Shown: piece by piece, positions 1 through 11,165 of the stretch
How the letters are laid out: each line of letters starts with the position of its first letter
Numbering within the stretch: position 1 is the stretch's first letter
Notes under the pieces: model-generated
Databases searched by the model: none
The model's input: only the letters and a program-made list of their open reading frames with translations
Told to the model about the DNA's origin: nothing
Translations under genes and position numbers: made by a program
DNA from: Opisthorchis felineus
Taxonomy: Eukaryota; Platyhelminthes; Trematoda; Opisthorchiida; Opisthorchiidae
Direction of reading: 5' to 3'
Length of the DNA stretch: 64,000 nt
Assembly (NCBI GenBank): GCA_004794785.1
Contig: SJOL01006423.1
Span: 959,998 to 1,023,997, forward strand

Positions 1-1191
1 AAATGTTGTCAGCAAGAGTTTTTCTGTCTGTAGTGGCCACCTGGAATCAATCACCAGAAATGATTTCTTTTTAAACCTGGTTTCTTTAGAAGAACCTTAA
101 TGACTGAGCGGAGTTACAGAGGACCAGTCACAAGTAGTTATATCGTAAAGACGTTTACACAGGTGGAGGTGTTGTATATCTGTCCTGTAAGGACGAGAAA
201 TCCAAAAACATTTACTGGGAATAATCTTCTCTTCATACCACTGACCAGATACACCGATTATGCCACAGTACAGTAAAATCAAGTGCACTCATCCCAAATC
301 CTGTTCCTTTTTGGAGAAGGGGTTTGCCGCACGTGACCACTAAGAGTAGTTTTGTTAAAGGCTTGAAAGTGGCCCCTCGGGGAGGACCCAGCGGATGGTT
401 TCTAGTTAGAATGGTGGCCTCTATTCGATGAGAATTAGTGGGGGACTACAGTGTTCACGTTCATTCTGAACATTTATTTTGGGCTTCCAATGTTTACGGA
501 AGACACTTAATAGGCTATTTATTTCAAAACTGAGTGTTTGAAGAGCGTAGATTAGGTGATTATTTAAGGCTTCAAATGGTTCTGTTGCCATCCGCCTTTG
601 AGATGACGTACACACAATTAAGAGACCCACAAATATGGATACACTTATTCCTTTCCGGAGGGATGTGGGTAAGGGAGAAACGGGCTATTCAGTTCAGTCT
701 CCAGTACAACTAAGTGGAACTTAAAGAGACCACAAAAATGCTACTTCCTGGAGACAGTCTTTGTCTTTTGTTCTCCCCTGAAGGTGATCTCGTCATAGGC
801 AAAAAGCTGTGTGACATTTCTTGTCAGGTAAATCAAATGACGGTTTCTTAGCTTTTTTCAATCAATTGAGTCACAATAACGACCACAATTTCTGAAACGT
901 TCAGTCTTCCGTAAAGCATCAAAATATGTCAATGTATATTGACAGCCAAAAGGGTTGTCCAGAAAAGAGGACACACAAATCGTACGTCATGGTTATCATG
1001 AATACACTTACACATCTAGCCGTGTTGTCCAAAGGAGATTACAACTAACGCTCATATGGCGAAGGGTTTAGCCATGCGGCCTTGGTCACAAAAGTAGGTA
1101 TCATATGTGAACAGTAACTTAGTGTTCTTGTTAAAATCAGCCGTAGGAACTCTCCAGATGGGTGGCAATGAACAAGAGGATGAAAATATAC
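1..1191. other. Region downstream of the SIX exon, probable intron
   Basis: No convincing coding region is visible on either strand. Because the SIX3/6 exon on the minus strand ends in a good splice donor at about 1195, this stretch is probably the start of its intron. I looked for a short C-terminal exon behind a pyrimidine-rich acceptor on the minus strand. A few weak candidates exist, such as the complement of 893-900, but none encodes anything I recognise. Confidence 0.4.
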
Positions 1192-1197
1192 TTACTG
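1189..1197 (-). other. Probable splice donor at the end of the SIX exon
   Basis: On the minus strand the sequence after the homeodomain reads AAG AAT CAG TAAGTAT. This contains CA|GTAAGT, a close match to the eukaryotic 5' splice-site consensus, with GT at 1195-1194. In vertebrate SIX3 an intron interrupts the gene soon after the same AAAKN motif. The in-frame TAA is therefore likely intronic and the codon CA_ is completed by the next exon. This is inferred from consensus and family gene structure. Confidence 0.7.
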
Positions 1198-2412
1198 ATT
1201 CTTAGCAGCGGCTGCGCGGTCCCTCTGACGTCTGTTTTTGAACCAATTCCCCACCTGTGTTGGTGTCAGTCCTGTGGCAGTGGCCAGTTCTCGCTTCTTC
1301 GCCGGACTTGGGTAAGGATCTTGCAGATACCACTCACGGAGCAACCCACGAGTACGTTCTTTGAAACAATGGGTTTTCTGCTCACCGTCCCATATAGTTC
1401 GAGGCATTGGAAACTTCTTCCTAACTCGGTACTTATCCACGGGACCAAGAGGACGACCACGAAGCTTCTCCGCTTCTTGATAGTGCGCTTCAAGCCATAA
1501 AGCCTGCAGCTTCCCGTGAACTGATTTTGGAAAAGTATGCCGTTCGAGAATCGCGTACAGTTCACGAAAATTACCCGTATGAAATGCGACCAGAGCGCGG
1601 GCCCGCAGAATCACATCGCTTCTGTTGAGCACCTCCCAGAGGCTAGTTTGCAGCGGTAAGGACCACAAAAAACGGCTCAAATGGTCTATATCACCGGCTT
1701 CTTCAAATGTCTGGCATACTCGTATAATTTCTTGCGGTGCAAAGGAGAGTGGTACTGGACCAGTGGATGAGTCATGTAAAACAGAAGGTAATTTTGAATA
1801 GTCCGTGGGTAGTTCAGAGGAGGGTCTGGGAGGTATGTGCCGAGACACCTTTGAAAATTTAGAAGGGCTGCTAAACTGGAACTTGGGGCGCGTCCGGTGT
1901 TTCAGATTGAGTGGTTTTGTCGTACCATTCATTGAGCCAGAAGTTGGAAGACTCTGATCTCCAGGTGACATCTTCGTTGCATTCGGCGACAACATTGATG
2001 ATGATGAAGAGGATGGGGAAGTTGACTGATTTGTCAAGGCTACCGTAGTCGTGCTGGTCCGATTTTTCCACCGTTCAGGCATATCACCAGTTGTAAATCT
2101 GGCCAGGTTAGCCAAAGACGGCACTGATGAGGGTAAAGGAATATTTGGGATCGTCGGGGAAATTGAACCAGGAATGGAGTTTCTCACAGCAGTCAAAGCT
2201 GCCAAAAATTGCTGTGGGTTCATTATCCAACTCATTGGATGAGGCAAGCCAGTGGTAGACTCACTCACAAACGTTTTTGATACATCTATTGCAGGTGACT
2301 GTGGAAGACTGAAGTGAAGATTGGACATCAACTTAGCGTGTTTTGACAAGAACCCAGATCTATCATTCTGTAGGAACAGCGACTCAAAACCATTCAGAGG
2401 ATTGGAGGCCAT
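1192..2412 (-). CDS. six3/6: SIX3/6-class (Optix-type) homeobox transcription factor, large coding exon
   Basis: This encodes a sequence-specific nuclear transcription factor of the SIX family. SIX3/6 members specify anterior brain and eye territories in bilaterians. The open frame is about 406 residues from the ATG at 2412. Residues 1-220 are a low-complexity Ser/Thr/Pro-rich region. Residues about 221-336 are the SIX protein-interaction domain (motifs [46 protein letters not shown]). Residues about 338-396 are the homeodomain ([45 protein letters not shown]). The [12 protein letters not shown] and [10 protein letters not shown] blocks are diagnostic of SIX3/6 rather than SIX1/2 or SIX4/5. 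An upstream in-frame GTG at 2433 is not a plausible start. The frame is closed by an in-frame TAA at 2479-2481, so the ATG at 2412 is the first usable start. The terminal TAA (1192-1194) overlaps a splice donor, so the real protein probably has a further C-terminal tail. The family and class are near certain. The exact ends are inferred. Confidence 0.95.
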   Translation of the reverse strand: MASNPLNGFESLFLQNDRSGFLSKHAKLMSNLHFSLPQSPAIDVSKTFVSESTTGLPHPMSWIMNPQQFLAALTAVRNSIPGSISPTIPNIPLPSSVPSLANLARFTTGDMPERWKNRTSTTTVALTNQSTSPSSSSSSMLSPNATKMSPGDQSLPTSGSMNGTTKPLNLKHRTRPKFQFSSPSKFSKVSRHIPPRPSSELPTDYSKLPSVLHDSSTGPVPLSFAPQEIIRVCQTFEEAGDIDHLSRFLWSLPLQTSLWEVLNRSDVILRARALVAFHTGNFRELYAILERHTFPKSVHGKLQALWLEAHYQEAEKLRGRPLGPVDKYRVRKKFPMPRTIWDGEQKTHCFKERTRGLLREWYLQDPYPSPAKKRELATATGLTPTQVGNWFKNRRQRDRAAAAKNQ

Positions 2413-5220
2413 ATCCGTCTTTCGGTGGTTCACCGCAGACCGAATAAAGTGGATGAAAGACTGGAGTGGGTACAGAAGTTACAGGTCAAGAATTGCAACA
2501 ACTGGCTAAGTAGATCCGCGCGAACAAAACTACGTTCAGAGTTCCGGTTATGCTTCTTTATGCGCTGAGTTCGGAGAAACAGTGATTAGCGAGTGACGGC
2601 GGGGTGTGCGTGAATAATATTATCTACTCCGGTAAAGCTAGTGTGAACATTTGTAACGCTAGCGGTGGCTGGATAGTTGTTTGTAACCGCACCCGTCAAG
2701 GGAATGAGTTAGATAGAGAATTGGTACATCCACATACCGTCATTCCGTGTTGTGTGTGTGTAAGTTTATACGAGGATGTGTCATGTTCACGACCGACTGA
2801 AGCAGCTGGTGGTGGATTAAAATCACCGTGCTAACTGATATGCGTGCACCAAAAGAGACGCATTGATGGGTGGAGAAAGGGGAGAGCGACGCTACTTTTG
2901 GTTGTGATAATGTGAACTGTGTGAGAGAAGAGGTTTCATGGACTACGCGAGCAGGCGCCCGCGAAGTATGTGCGCCACATACCGACGGAGCAGAACAAAG
3001 TCAGCCGGATCGTTTCCACAACATGTGATGGACACCATCTCACCCAGACGGTAACTTATCATTGGACAGTTGGGTTAGTCGTGGGGTGAATGAAGGTTAG
3101 CAAGACAGGGAGCAAGAGAAACAGAGCTAAGCGGACATCTGATAGGTGTGTTCTAGTGTCGGTGACTTCGACTGTGTGTACGTTTGCATGTGCTGAACGT
3201 CCCCTTTACACAGTCGGTGGCCATATTACCATATCTCTTATGCTACTGTTAGGTTCGCGAACGTTGTCCGGTACGAATTCCTGTAAGCGCTCTATGGAAA
3301 CAAATAGGATATGAAGTCTGGTTGATGATGTGTCGATGCCCAATCAGTTTTAGTCAGTTCAAGTCTAGCTGTTGTGGTGATTGAGTTGAACCGAGCGAGC
3401 GACACATATGGTGAACTTCGACACAGTTTGCCGTTATTTGGCTTTATTTGCAGATTTTCTGATTTGAGAGAGGACCTCAGTTTTCAGCGGAAATTGGGGC
3501 ACACAACCCACCAAATAAACGAAAGCTAAACCAAACTGTGTAGTTTAATGCCTTCATCTTCACCGAGTATGAGTGAAGTCACTTTGCCGAGAATTCTAAA
3601 AACACCACAGTTAGTAATAGCTGACAAATAGGAAAGTTGATAAAAAGTTATCACAATCATAGTGATGTAAAATGTGATTGTCTGTCTTTTTAAATAAGGG
3701 TTGCTGCACTATCCCCATTGATCGTTGGCCCTCGAATACATCCGAAAAGCACAGATCATGCCATTGTGACTTCCTAAACGGAGCTCACGATGACAGGCTT
3801 TGGACTTAAGACTATGATGATGGATCTGTAACAAATAGTATAGTGATTCTTTGTTTTACATTCTACAAATTTTTCGCTACACTGCGCTAGAAGTCTTCCT
3901 CCTCACAGCCTTAAGTATTTGTTTTCTTGAATACGTTGGTAAATTACCAAGACTTAATTTGGAACCTCAGCATTTGTGATTGCGACATTCCCACACATTA
4001 AGAGACTTCATAAGAAAAAACACCTGCGCTGAACAACTTTTCTCAGCTGCAGTTCTCCCAGATGAGCTAAACTTCAAGAAGTCATAAAGTGAGCACATTC
4101 GGACCTCTGAGCTGACCCTTTTCCTCCAATGGGAAGTGGGAAGGGGACATTAGTTTCACTTTTATAGGCAACCATCCACAGCGAGAATTAACCGCCTCAA
4201 GAACCATCAGTTATTGTGACTGACGGAGGTTTATCCGTCCGGTTGTGAATCCGCGTGTGCCGGTAAATGACAACTAGTGGTAACAAAGGCTTGCAATGGT
4301 AAAAACTGTAACAAAGCAAGGTTCTTTGTGTCCCTATTTACAAAAAACCCATTGAAAGTACAATGACAACTCATTACCTCCACAACTCAAAGTGTGAGGA
4401 TCGGTATCGTATGCATCCAGCTGCACAGCAGTCTGTACTTTGAAATATACTCATCAACGCGCCTAAGTTAAGCTGTGAAATGTGAACTATTTTTTATTTG
4501 GATAGAAGCGGCCTAGGGATAAGTGCAGATTGTGTTTGCACTTTATTATTTGTGCTTTACTATTCCCTGTCCAGCCAAAATTCCTGTGTTTCCGCCCATT
4601 ATTGTTTTCTTGCTGTTTCGAAAACTCTTTGTGGGTTCAGTGCATAGTAAAGAGTATGTGAGAGAAATTGAGTGGAAAGCACCCTTCCAGACCAAGTTAA
4701 CTTATCAGTTTATCCTGTTTTTTAAATCGTAAGTTATAGGCAAATGGATGCGGACATACTGATCATAACCGGATGCAACAGGCTCTAACGTCCATGTGAC
4801 GATTTTATTCTATATCCTGTCGGTTGTTTCTTTTGACCGGTTCACTGAAGGCCTCCTGTGACCTTGTCACGTCAGACGAATTACCGCCTCTGAAGTACAC
4901 CAAAGCCTGCCTACCACACGCTTCAATTGATCATGGCGACCCAGGCTACTGTGTGCTTTCTAATCGTACTATCTAAATATACCTCACCCATTAATGTCAC
5001 GTCTCAACCAGTCACCAAATAGTCACTGTGCGGCAGCCACCTGAATTATCGAGCCTGAATGGCTTATTAATCGATCTTCAGATCAGCTGCTGAACTTAGC
5101 CGATGGCCATAGATAATGAGTCCATGACCTTGCATGATTCAACGAACGAGTGCTCTCAAAGGAAAAATTCCTAAAGACACTCAAGCTAAACTGAGGCATC
5201 AGAGCCATTCCAAGATCAGG
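2413..5220. other. 5' flank of the SIX gene, no gene recognised
   Basis: This should hold the 5' UTR and proximal promoter of the minus-strand SIX gene. The in-frame TAA at 2479-2481 limits the coding frame. I cannot point to a TATA box, a leader intron or a start site with confidence. The rest is non-coding sequence with only short frames and no recognisable repeat. Confidence 0.4.
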
Positions 5221-5361
5221 TAGTCCTATTACTCACAACATCAATGAATACAACTTATACATTCATCTGCATACCAAATTTGTTTGGACAGACCCCCTAG
5301 AAAACAGCTGAATCTCTTGTTCATGATGTTCTTAATCAACCGAATTTGCTGCACCAGGCCG
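5221..5361 (-). repeat. Family B dispersed repeat, 5' portion
   Basis: In the minus direction this starts with CATGAGGCGGCCTGGTGCAG, almost the same as the 5' end of the copy bounded by target duplications at 34467-34709. It continues through a GAGATTCA block and an AAATTTGGTATGCA block, then stops before the hammerhead-like core. It is a 3'-truncated copy, next to two further pieces of the same family. Confidence 0.6.
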
Positions 5362-5414
5362 CCTCATGTTTCAGTTGGTATGATATTCGAAATATCGCAA
5401 TAAGTTTTACAAAT

Positions 5415-5480
5415 GTAGTACACTACTCGTAAGGCTTCTGAACACTCTTCAACAGCCTATAGTCGGTTTCGCCCGTGCAA
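5415..5480 (-). repeat. Family B dispersed repeat, 3' end fragment
   Basis: Read on the minus strand this contains GGGCGAAACCGACTATAGGC, then a GTTGAAGAG block, then CCTTACGAGTAGTGTA. These match the 3' third of family B (consensus GGGCGAAACCGGTCGTAGGC ... CCTTATGAGTAGTGTA). The CTGATGA half of the core is missing. Confidence 0.6.
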
Positions 5481-5499
5481 CATATCCAGTTGATTACGA

Positions 5500-5895
5500 A
5501 CAGGTGAATCTCCCGTCAAAACCAAATTGGTATGCAGATTAATATTTAAGTCGAATTTCATGCAATTTGGGTTCAAGTAGAACATATGGTTGACGGAAAC
5601 TTGAGGGCGAGATGGCTCATTGGTAAGAGAGCGAAGGTCAGTGGTTCGAACCCGACCTCTGCATCTCGACTTCTCCTGTCTAGGCTTGGGCAACCTGGCA
5701 GTATCTCAGCCCTCGTGCTTCCTTCGGGTGGTATGGCAGTTAGGCACTGGAAGGATGTTACAACTGAACGATTTATTTTTAAAAATTTTTGACGGAAACT
5801 CGGGCGTTGCGTCCACCTGATGATCCCCAAGAAGGGCGAAACCAGTAGTGCGTTGTCGAAGATTTTCAGCAACCTTGTGAGTGGTGTAGTACATC
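5500..5895 (+). repeat. Family B dispersed repeat, copy interrupted by a nested SINE
   Basis: The plus-strand copy starts with GTGAATCTCCCGTCAAAACC and AAATTGGTATGCAGATT. It runs through TTTGGGTTCAAGTAGAACAT to GTTGACGGAAACT, and resumes after the nested insertion. The resumed part has CACCTGATGATCCCCAAGAA, GGGCGAAACC, TTGTCGAAG and CAGCAACCTTGTGAGTGGTG. The hammerhead-like core lies at about 5817-5857. Without the insertion it is about 200 bp and lacks the family's 5' end. Confidence 0.7.
5591..5800 (+). mobile_element. tRNA-derived SINE with target-site duplication, nested in family B
   Basis: A body of about 188 bp (5602-5789) is flanked by an 11-bp direct repeat TGACGGAAACT at 5591-5601 and 5790-5800. 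This is a classic target-site duplication inside the host repeat. The head resembles a tRNA promoter. It has an A box-like TGGCTCATTGG at 5613-5623 (one mismatch to TRGYNNARNNG) and a perfect B box GTTCGAACC at 5644-5652. The tail ends in a T/A-rich run (TTTATTTTTAAAAATTTTT). It is probably transcribed by RNA polymerase III and mobilised by a LINE. I see no second copy of this SINE in the window. Confidence 0.75.
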
Positions 5896-7185
5896 TATCC
5901 ATGAATGTGATTTTCATGCTCAGGCTGGGTAGACGCACAAGTGTCTCGGTTATTTCGCTCTGCATTGAAGCCTAACAAAAAAGGGCTTTTATGTGACATG
6001 ACGGGGAAGTACGCAGTGGTCCAATTTTGAGTGATCGCCTGGATCGTGTGATGAAAGCGTGTTTCAGTCACCCTCTGGCGAGGAAAGTTAAGACCTCATT
6101 AATTAGACTAATTAAGCAAATGACAATCGCATCTAAGTAGGAAACTGCAAACAGTTTTACTGTTCATGCTAGTGATGAACAGCTTGCGCACGACTTGTGA
6201 GGAAGATGTGAACCGTTATACCAGGTGCCTTTGGCTGCCAGCCAAGAAGAAAATCACTTTTGCTTCCCATTCTGCAGAAAAACAACTGTGTTTGGTTCAT
6301 GTGTAGCCTAAGCAACAAAGACACACATGATAGATAAGAAGAGAGTGAAACGAGTGAGGGACAGCTTTGGGTGGCTGAAATATCAAGGATGTTTCTGACG
6401 GTTTAGTAGTTCAGTTTACAAGCTAGGCGTACAAAGCGCGGGTGGTCATTGAGCACTCTCCGGTTGGCGAAGATACACAGCAAAGTTTTGCGATAAGTCT
6501 AGTCCACCCGACATTTCGCAGAGATTGTGGGTAAACAGTAGCCTGCTGTGGAACTGACGTTACTTGGTTGCTCATTTTGATCACCTGCTACCGTTCAACC
6601 AAATCAACACAGTGGTCGTTGTGGGCATAAATAATGTTAGCTCAGCACAAACATATCACCAAAGAACTCGCTCACAACTTGTCAATCGATGCCCTGGATT
6701 TCTTTCATTATTTGTCGTAACCCAACTCCCGTGGCACAGTTCAGAGGTTATTCGGAAGCAAATGCCCCACAGATATTTCAGTGCTTCCTTCTGCTCGACT
6801 ATCTTATCAGAAGCCTCGTTTCCCCATTGTATTCGTTGTTCGTCTGACCTGGAACAAATTTGCTTGTGCACACAAATGTTTACTCAATCGGTTTATCTTG
6901 ACCAGGGTGCAAACTCCATTATGTGATGGTAATCCCATGTCAACTAACCAACGGAAGTCAACGTCGCGAAACCTGACTTTATTGCTGTTTGCCTAAGGGA
7001 ACGTTTCTAGCCGGCAACTAATGACAGACCTATACGGATGTCACGAATCCTGTTCCTGTAACGGAAGACTCTGGTTGCAAAATTAAGTCAATCTAATTTG
7101 GGTTGCATTCCTACGCCAGTTTAGCAGCAAGTCTGGCCAACGGGCTAATGGTACCACTGGCGAATAGGTTTTGTTGTACAATGAC
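5896..7185. other. Non-coding stretch
   Basis: Only short open frames are present, with no recognisable domains. The longest (about 120 codons, plus strand, 6564-6926) shows no similarity I know of. No repeat family is recognised. Confidence 0.35.
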
Positions 7186-7209
7186 ATATATATATATATA
7201 TATATATAA
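7186..7209. repeat. (AT)n microsatellite
   Basis: About twelve uninterrupted AT dinucleotides. This is simple sequence with no further meaning that I can see. Confidence 0.95.
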
Positions 7210-10200
7210 AGCTTCTTTGTTCGTGGGCAGTTCTCACAGCCGTTTCAGGGCCACAGGAAGTACTGTACGCACACTGAGGGCGGGGACAACACAGTCTAAA
7301 TAGATCATGCTTTTACACCCATGGGTTGAAAGCCATTATCTGTTCGGCTAAGATACCAGACAGGAATAAAGGAGACAAAGGATACCTAAGTGTGGCCAGT
7401 CATAGAATTATGGGCTCCGCAACCATAGAGTCGCTCCACCGATCACAATCCATGAACCGGGCTTTGGAGGCAGAATTTGTTGACCATGCTCACCAGAAGT
7501 TACGACGAATTCTTGATCCTGATGTTTTTCTGTCGTTATGCCCGGTGGCGACCACTGCACATACTTCCAGTCAGGCAAGGCAGTAACCAGGGCCTATCTC
7601 GAAATGTGTGCCAGTTCTCTGCCGTAGTTTCGCTTTCCGCGCGGCATGGCACGGCTGACCCGAGAGCAAGCACAGCTAATTGTGCCCGCCGGGCCAGAGC
7701 AAGGCCTAACCGCATCGGTGCTTTGACAGCACAGGCTACTAAGGCTGGGATTGGTGAGACCTACCACAATGGATCGATCGCCGTTTCGCCTACCGAAATT
7801 TCAGGCCTGCTGGTAGCACTCAAATCCAACTGCCGGCTTGATACGACAGTAGCGCTTAATTCCCTTTCTTTACCTCTGCCCGCCGTTTGTCACTGCATGG
7901 ATTCTGCCACAACCCAGTGAAGAAGCGGTAACAGCCTGGTCATGTTCAGTAGAGAAACTCTGCTCTTGTCTACCTTCAACCATAATCTCCAGTTAACCTT
8001 CAAAGTCAGCTAACCAAGGTTGCGATGTTTGGAAGGAAATGAAAACTCTCCGTTTTACGATGCTGAACTGTTTTGCTGCCAGCGATGACCATAGTGCCAA
8101 ACTTTCTTTTTTCTCGATGCGTTTTGAAGCCCACAGACTGCAACGGATGACGATAAATTTCGTACACCGGGTAATTTTTGATATCGCCACTGAACTATAG
8201 ACTGTGGTGAAAATGACTGCATGGTCGTCGTCTCAGTATTGAAGAGGAGTTGATTCATGTAATTGTGAATAAAGTTGTCTCAGAACATGTTCATTTTCAG
8301 TGAAATGGGCATGTTCTGAAAGTGTAATCCGCTGCTCAATTTGTTCACAAGTTTGTTCATTCGAAGACTTGGGAACCCTATTTGGGTAGAAACTTCTTCG
8401 AGGTCCAAAGTTTTTTCTCACAGTTCCAGCTCAAGAATTCCGGAGTGCCAACATGTATAGGGTTTCTCGGTTTTTATTGTCATAATTGTGAATGATCTTA
8501 CATGGGCTAGTCGTCGCTTAATAGTAGAAGAGCTTTTTCTTCAATGACCTCATCCTGATCAGTATGAGTATGCGCAGCTGAGGTGTTCGCTGGGTAGGGT
8601 GTATCAGACTACGCTCCCCCGGGGATAGTTGCGATATCATTTTCGGAAAGCAAATCCATCGCAATTGAAGGCATGTCTGTACCTGACACAATATGACTGA
8701 TATCGCCAGTAATTCGAGGTAAGTAGCACGGTGCATCTTGGCTGCTGTCAAGCGACAGCTTCTCAGATCACGCCTTGGAATTCCGATGTCTGTTTATTCT
8801 TCCCATAACTAAGAAATGGTGCGTGCTTTTGCGCGCACATCCATAACACCAAGTGCCGTAGCAAGTGTTACAGCGCGCGCGTTCTGCCTCCCCAAAAAAT
8901 CACTATAGAAAACTCCTAGCGCAGAACAGCGGGCAGTTTAGTTGATAATTTGTGCCATGAGCAGTGTATCATCCGAACAGGAGAAGCCTGATCGGAACGG
9001 GTCCTCGAAAACTGCCTGGCCGTCATAACACTTGGGCTGGAATGCACAGAGGCGCCGGACCGTCTGACTCAACAATGGGTCGATATCGGAAATAATGACT
9101 TGAAAACACTGGATAGATACTTGACGTGTTAGCGACGTCTTTCTATTTGTCTTCAGTACTACACTCGCCTTTCAGTCTTTAAATGAGGTTCGGTGGAAGT
9201 CACCAAATATACATTTGCCGACCGGAAGCCTTCCTGTTATATGAGCATTTGAAATGAATGCTTTTGCAGGGCACTAGCCACTGGCTAGTTTCTGCTGAGT
9301 AGTATTGGTGCTTGTTGATCGCAGACTGATATACCTGACTTGCCAAAGTACTGATTGTTAAGAAAATACCAGTGCTGAGAGGAACTTTACGACTTTTTTG
9401 TCGTGTCTCACTAGAATGACTACGCCAGGACAGAGGAAAGACGAGAATGATAGGGGGGAAATTCCTAGAAATCCTGAAACCATCCACAATCTAGTCATAA
9501 TTGTCTGGCTTGTTTCAAGTGTCCCGTAACGCTAAATGACTGGGGAGTCCTGATGGGTGAGTCAGCTATCGGTACAAGCAGGACAGTTGCTGGGTCGCCG
9601 TGCGAAGCCTTTGGTATACCAATCGTTTTGCTCAAGCTTGAACACCTTCGTGTGTTCACTTGCGTCCATCGATACTTTTTAGCAGCACTCGTAACAATCA
9701 CCCAAGGTGACCTGTGTTCGCAGCTAATTTTGGAATGCTAGTGACGTGATAAGGTCATTTTAAATGCGGTACACGCTTGGTACCCATTTATTCAGATTTG
9801 TCATTAGGCGCGCATATGACCAGATAAAGGTTATTTGCAGCAAAAAAGCTATGGACTAGATCTCAAAAGATGACTGTCGAAGCAGAAGCAGGTTGTATCG
9901 ACAACTTTCCAGCATTAACACGGTAGTTGAGCGAAGTGAGTGAATATTCAAAATCAGTTCCCTTATCAGGTACAATGCGCGAAGTCATTGAAATGCTCAA
10001 ACTGACAATACCGTCTCGCTTACGCAACAGTCAGCTTAAAACGCTCACTATTCCCTTTGGTTATTCATTTGCTGAGAGCCAACACAAACTGGTGGAGATA
10101 GTAGGTTCATTTCATTTGCTTTGAACAACACGACACCATTGGAAAATGGACAACGCATAACCCATATTTGCAGGAGTACGATAATCAATTGCCTTTAGGG

Positions 10201-10734
10201 AACCTCGTTGGTAAAATTCTTGTGTCGTTCAAATTTCTCTGTATTTCTTGCCTTCGAGAGAACAACCTTAAAAGAGCCACGTGAAACATTTGATGAGTCC
10301 AGAACGTTACGTTTCCCCCAATAGAGGCTACAGTACAACGAAAACGCTTTTCCCGTTTATGCGTTGACTTTGTACCCAGAGACTGCGGTCGCATCCCACT
10401 GAGTGTTATTGTGCCATATCGCGAAACTAGCGGGTTCCTAATTTTGTTTACATAATTTTCATGACCCGTAAAATTTTTTTAGCTTACTGTTAACTTGTAA
10501 ATGAGGTATAGAGTTGAGTAATCTGATAAGGAACATACAGAAAACTAATACAGCCTGAGTGGTCGTATTTTTACTGCACATTTCTGCCTCGAACCTAACT
10601 TCTATGAGGACTCCCATTCAAGAAAGTCAACTGACAAGATTACCGTGCTTTAAGGTGTAAATACAAATGTAAATGTTCATACCACTGCGCTAGCATCTGC
10701 CTCAGTTGCAGATCTGCATAGGTGCAATATGGTG
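7210..10734. other. Non-coding stretch
   Basis: No gene recognised. A frame of 147 codons at 7477-7920 lies in a locally GC-richer patch around 7620-7800, but its translation has no domain or family signature that I recognise. The rest contains only short frames. Confidence 0.35.
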
Positions 10735-11165
10735 TGTTGTGGCATAGTACACTGCGGTGGCACATGGTGTAGTATGGCAGAGTATGGTGTAGTGTAGTAC
10801 AGTAGTGTGTGGCGCAGTATGGTATAGCATAGTGTGGTGTGGTATCGTATCGTACCGTATTGTACAGCATAGTATAGTATAGTATAGTGTATTATAGTAT
10901 AGTATAGTGTAGTGTAGTATAGTATAGTATAATATAGTATAGTATAGTATAGTATAGTATAGTATAGTATAGTATAGTATAGTATAGTATAGTATAGTAT
11001 AGTATAGTATAGGATATTATAATGCAGTAAAGTATAGGATAGCATTGTATGGTGTAGTATAGTACAGCGTTTTATAGCCTGGCCTATTTTAGTACGGTAT
11101 AGCAGAGTATAGTATACTACAGTATGATATAATATAGTATGGGACAGGATAGGAAACGATGGGAT
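10735..11165. repeat. Pentanucleotide (AGTAT)n satellite-like array
   Basis: The core at about 10936-11010 is an uninterrupted run of some fifteen AGTAT units. It is flanked on both sides by degraded units (TGTAGT, GGTATAGC, AGTATAG), giving an array of about 430 bp. The left flank drifts to GTGTAGTGTGGTGT variants and the right flank to GGATAGGAT variants. The Tyr/Leu/Ile-rich frames across it are products of the repeat, not genes. Confidence 0.95.

Noticed and set aside
1162..2242. Short frames on both strands within the SIX exon
   Set aside because: Shadows of the conserved SIX/homeodomain coding frame.
5604..5672. Possible free-standing tRNA gene
   Set aside because: The A and B boxes are present, but the sequence has no convincing cloverleaf, continues into a SINE body and is flanked by a target duplication. 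It is a SINE head.
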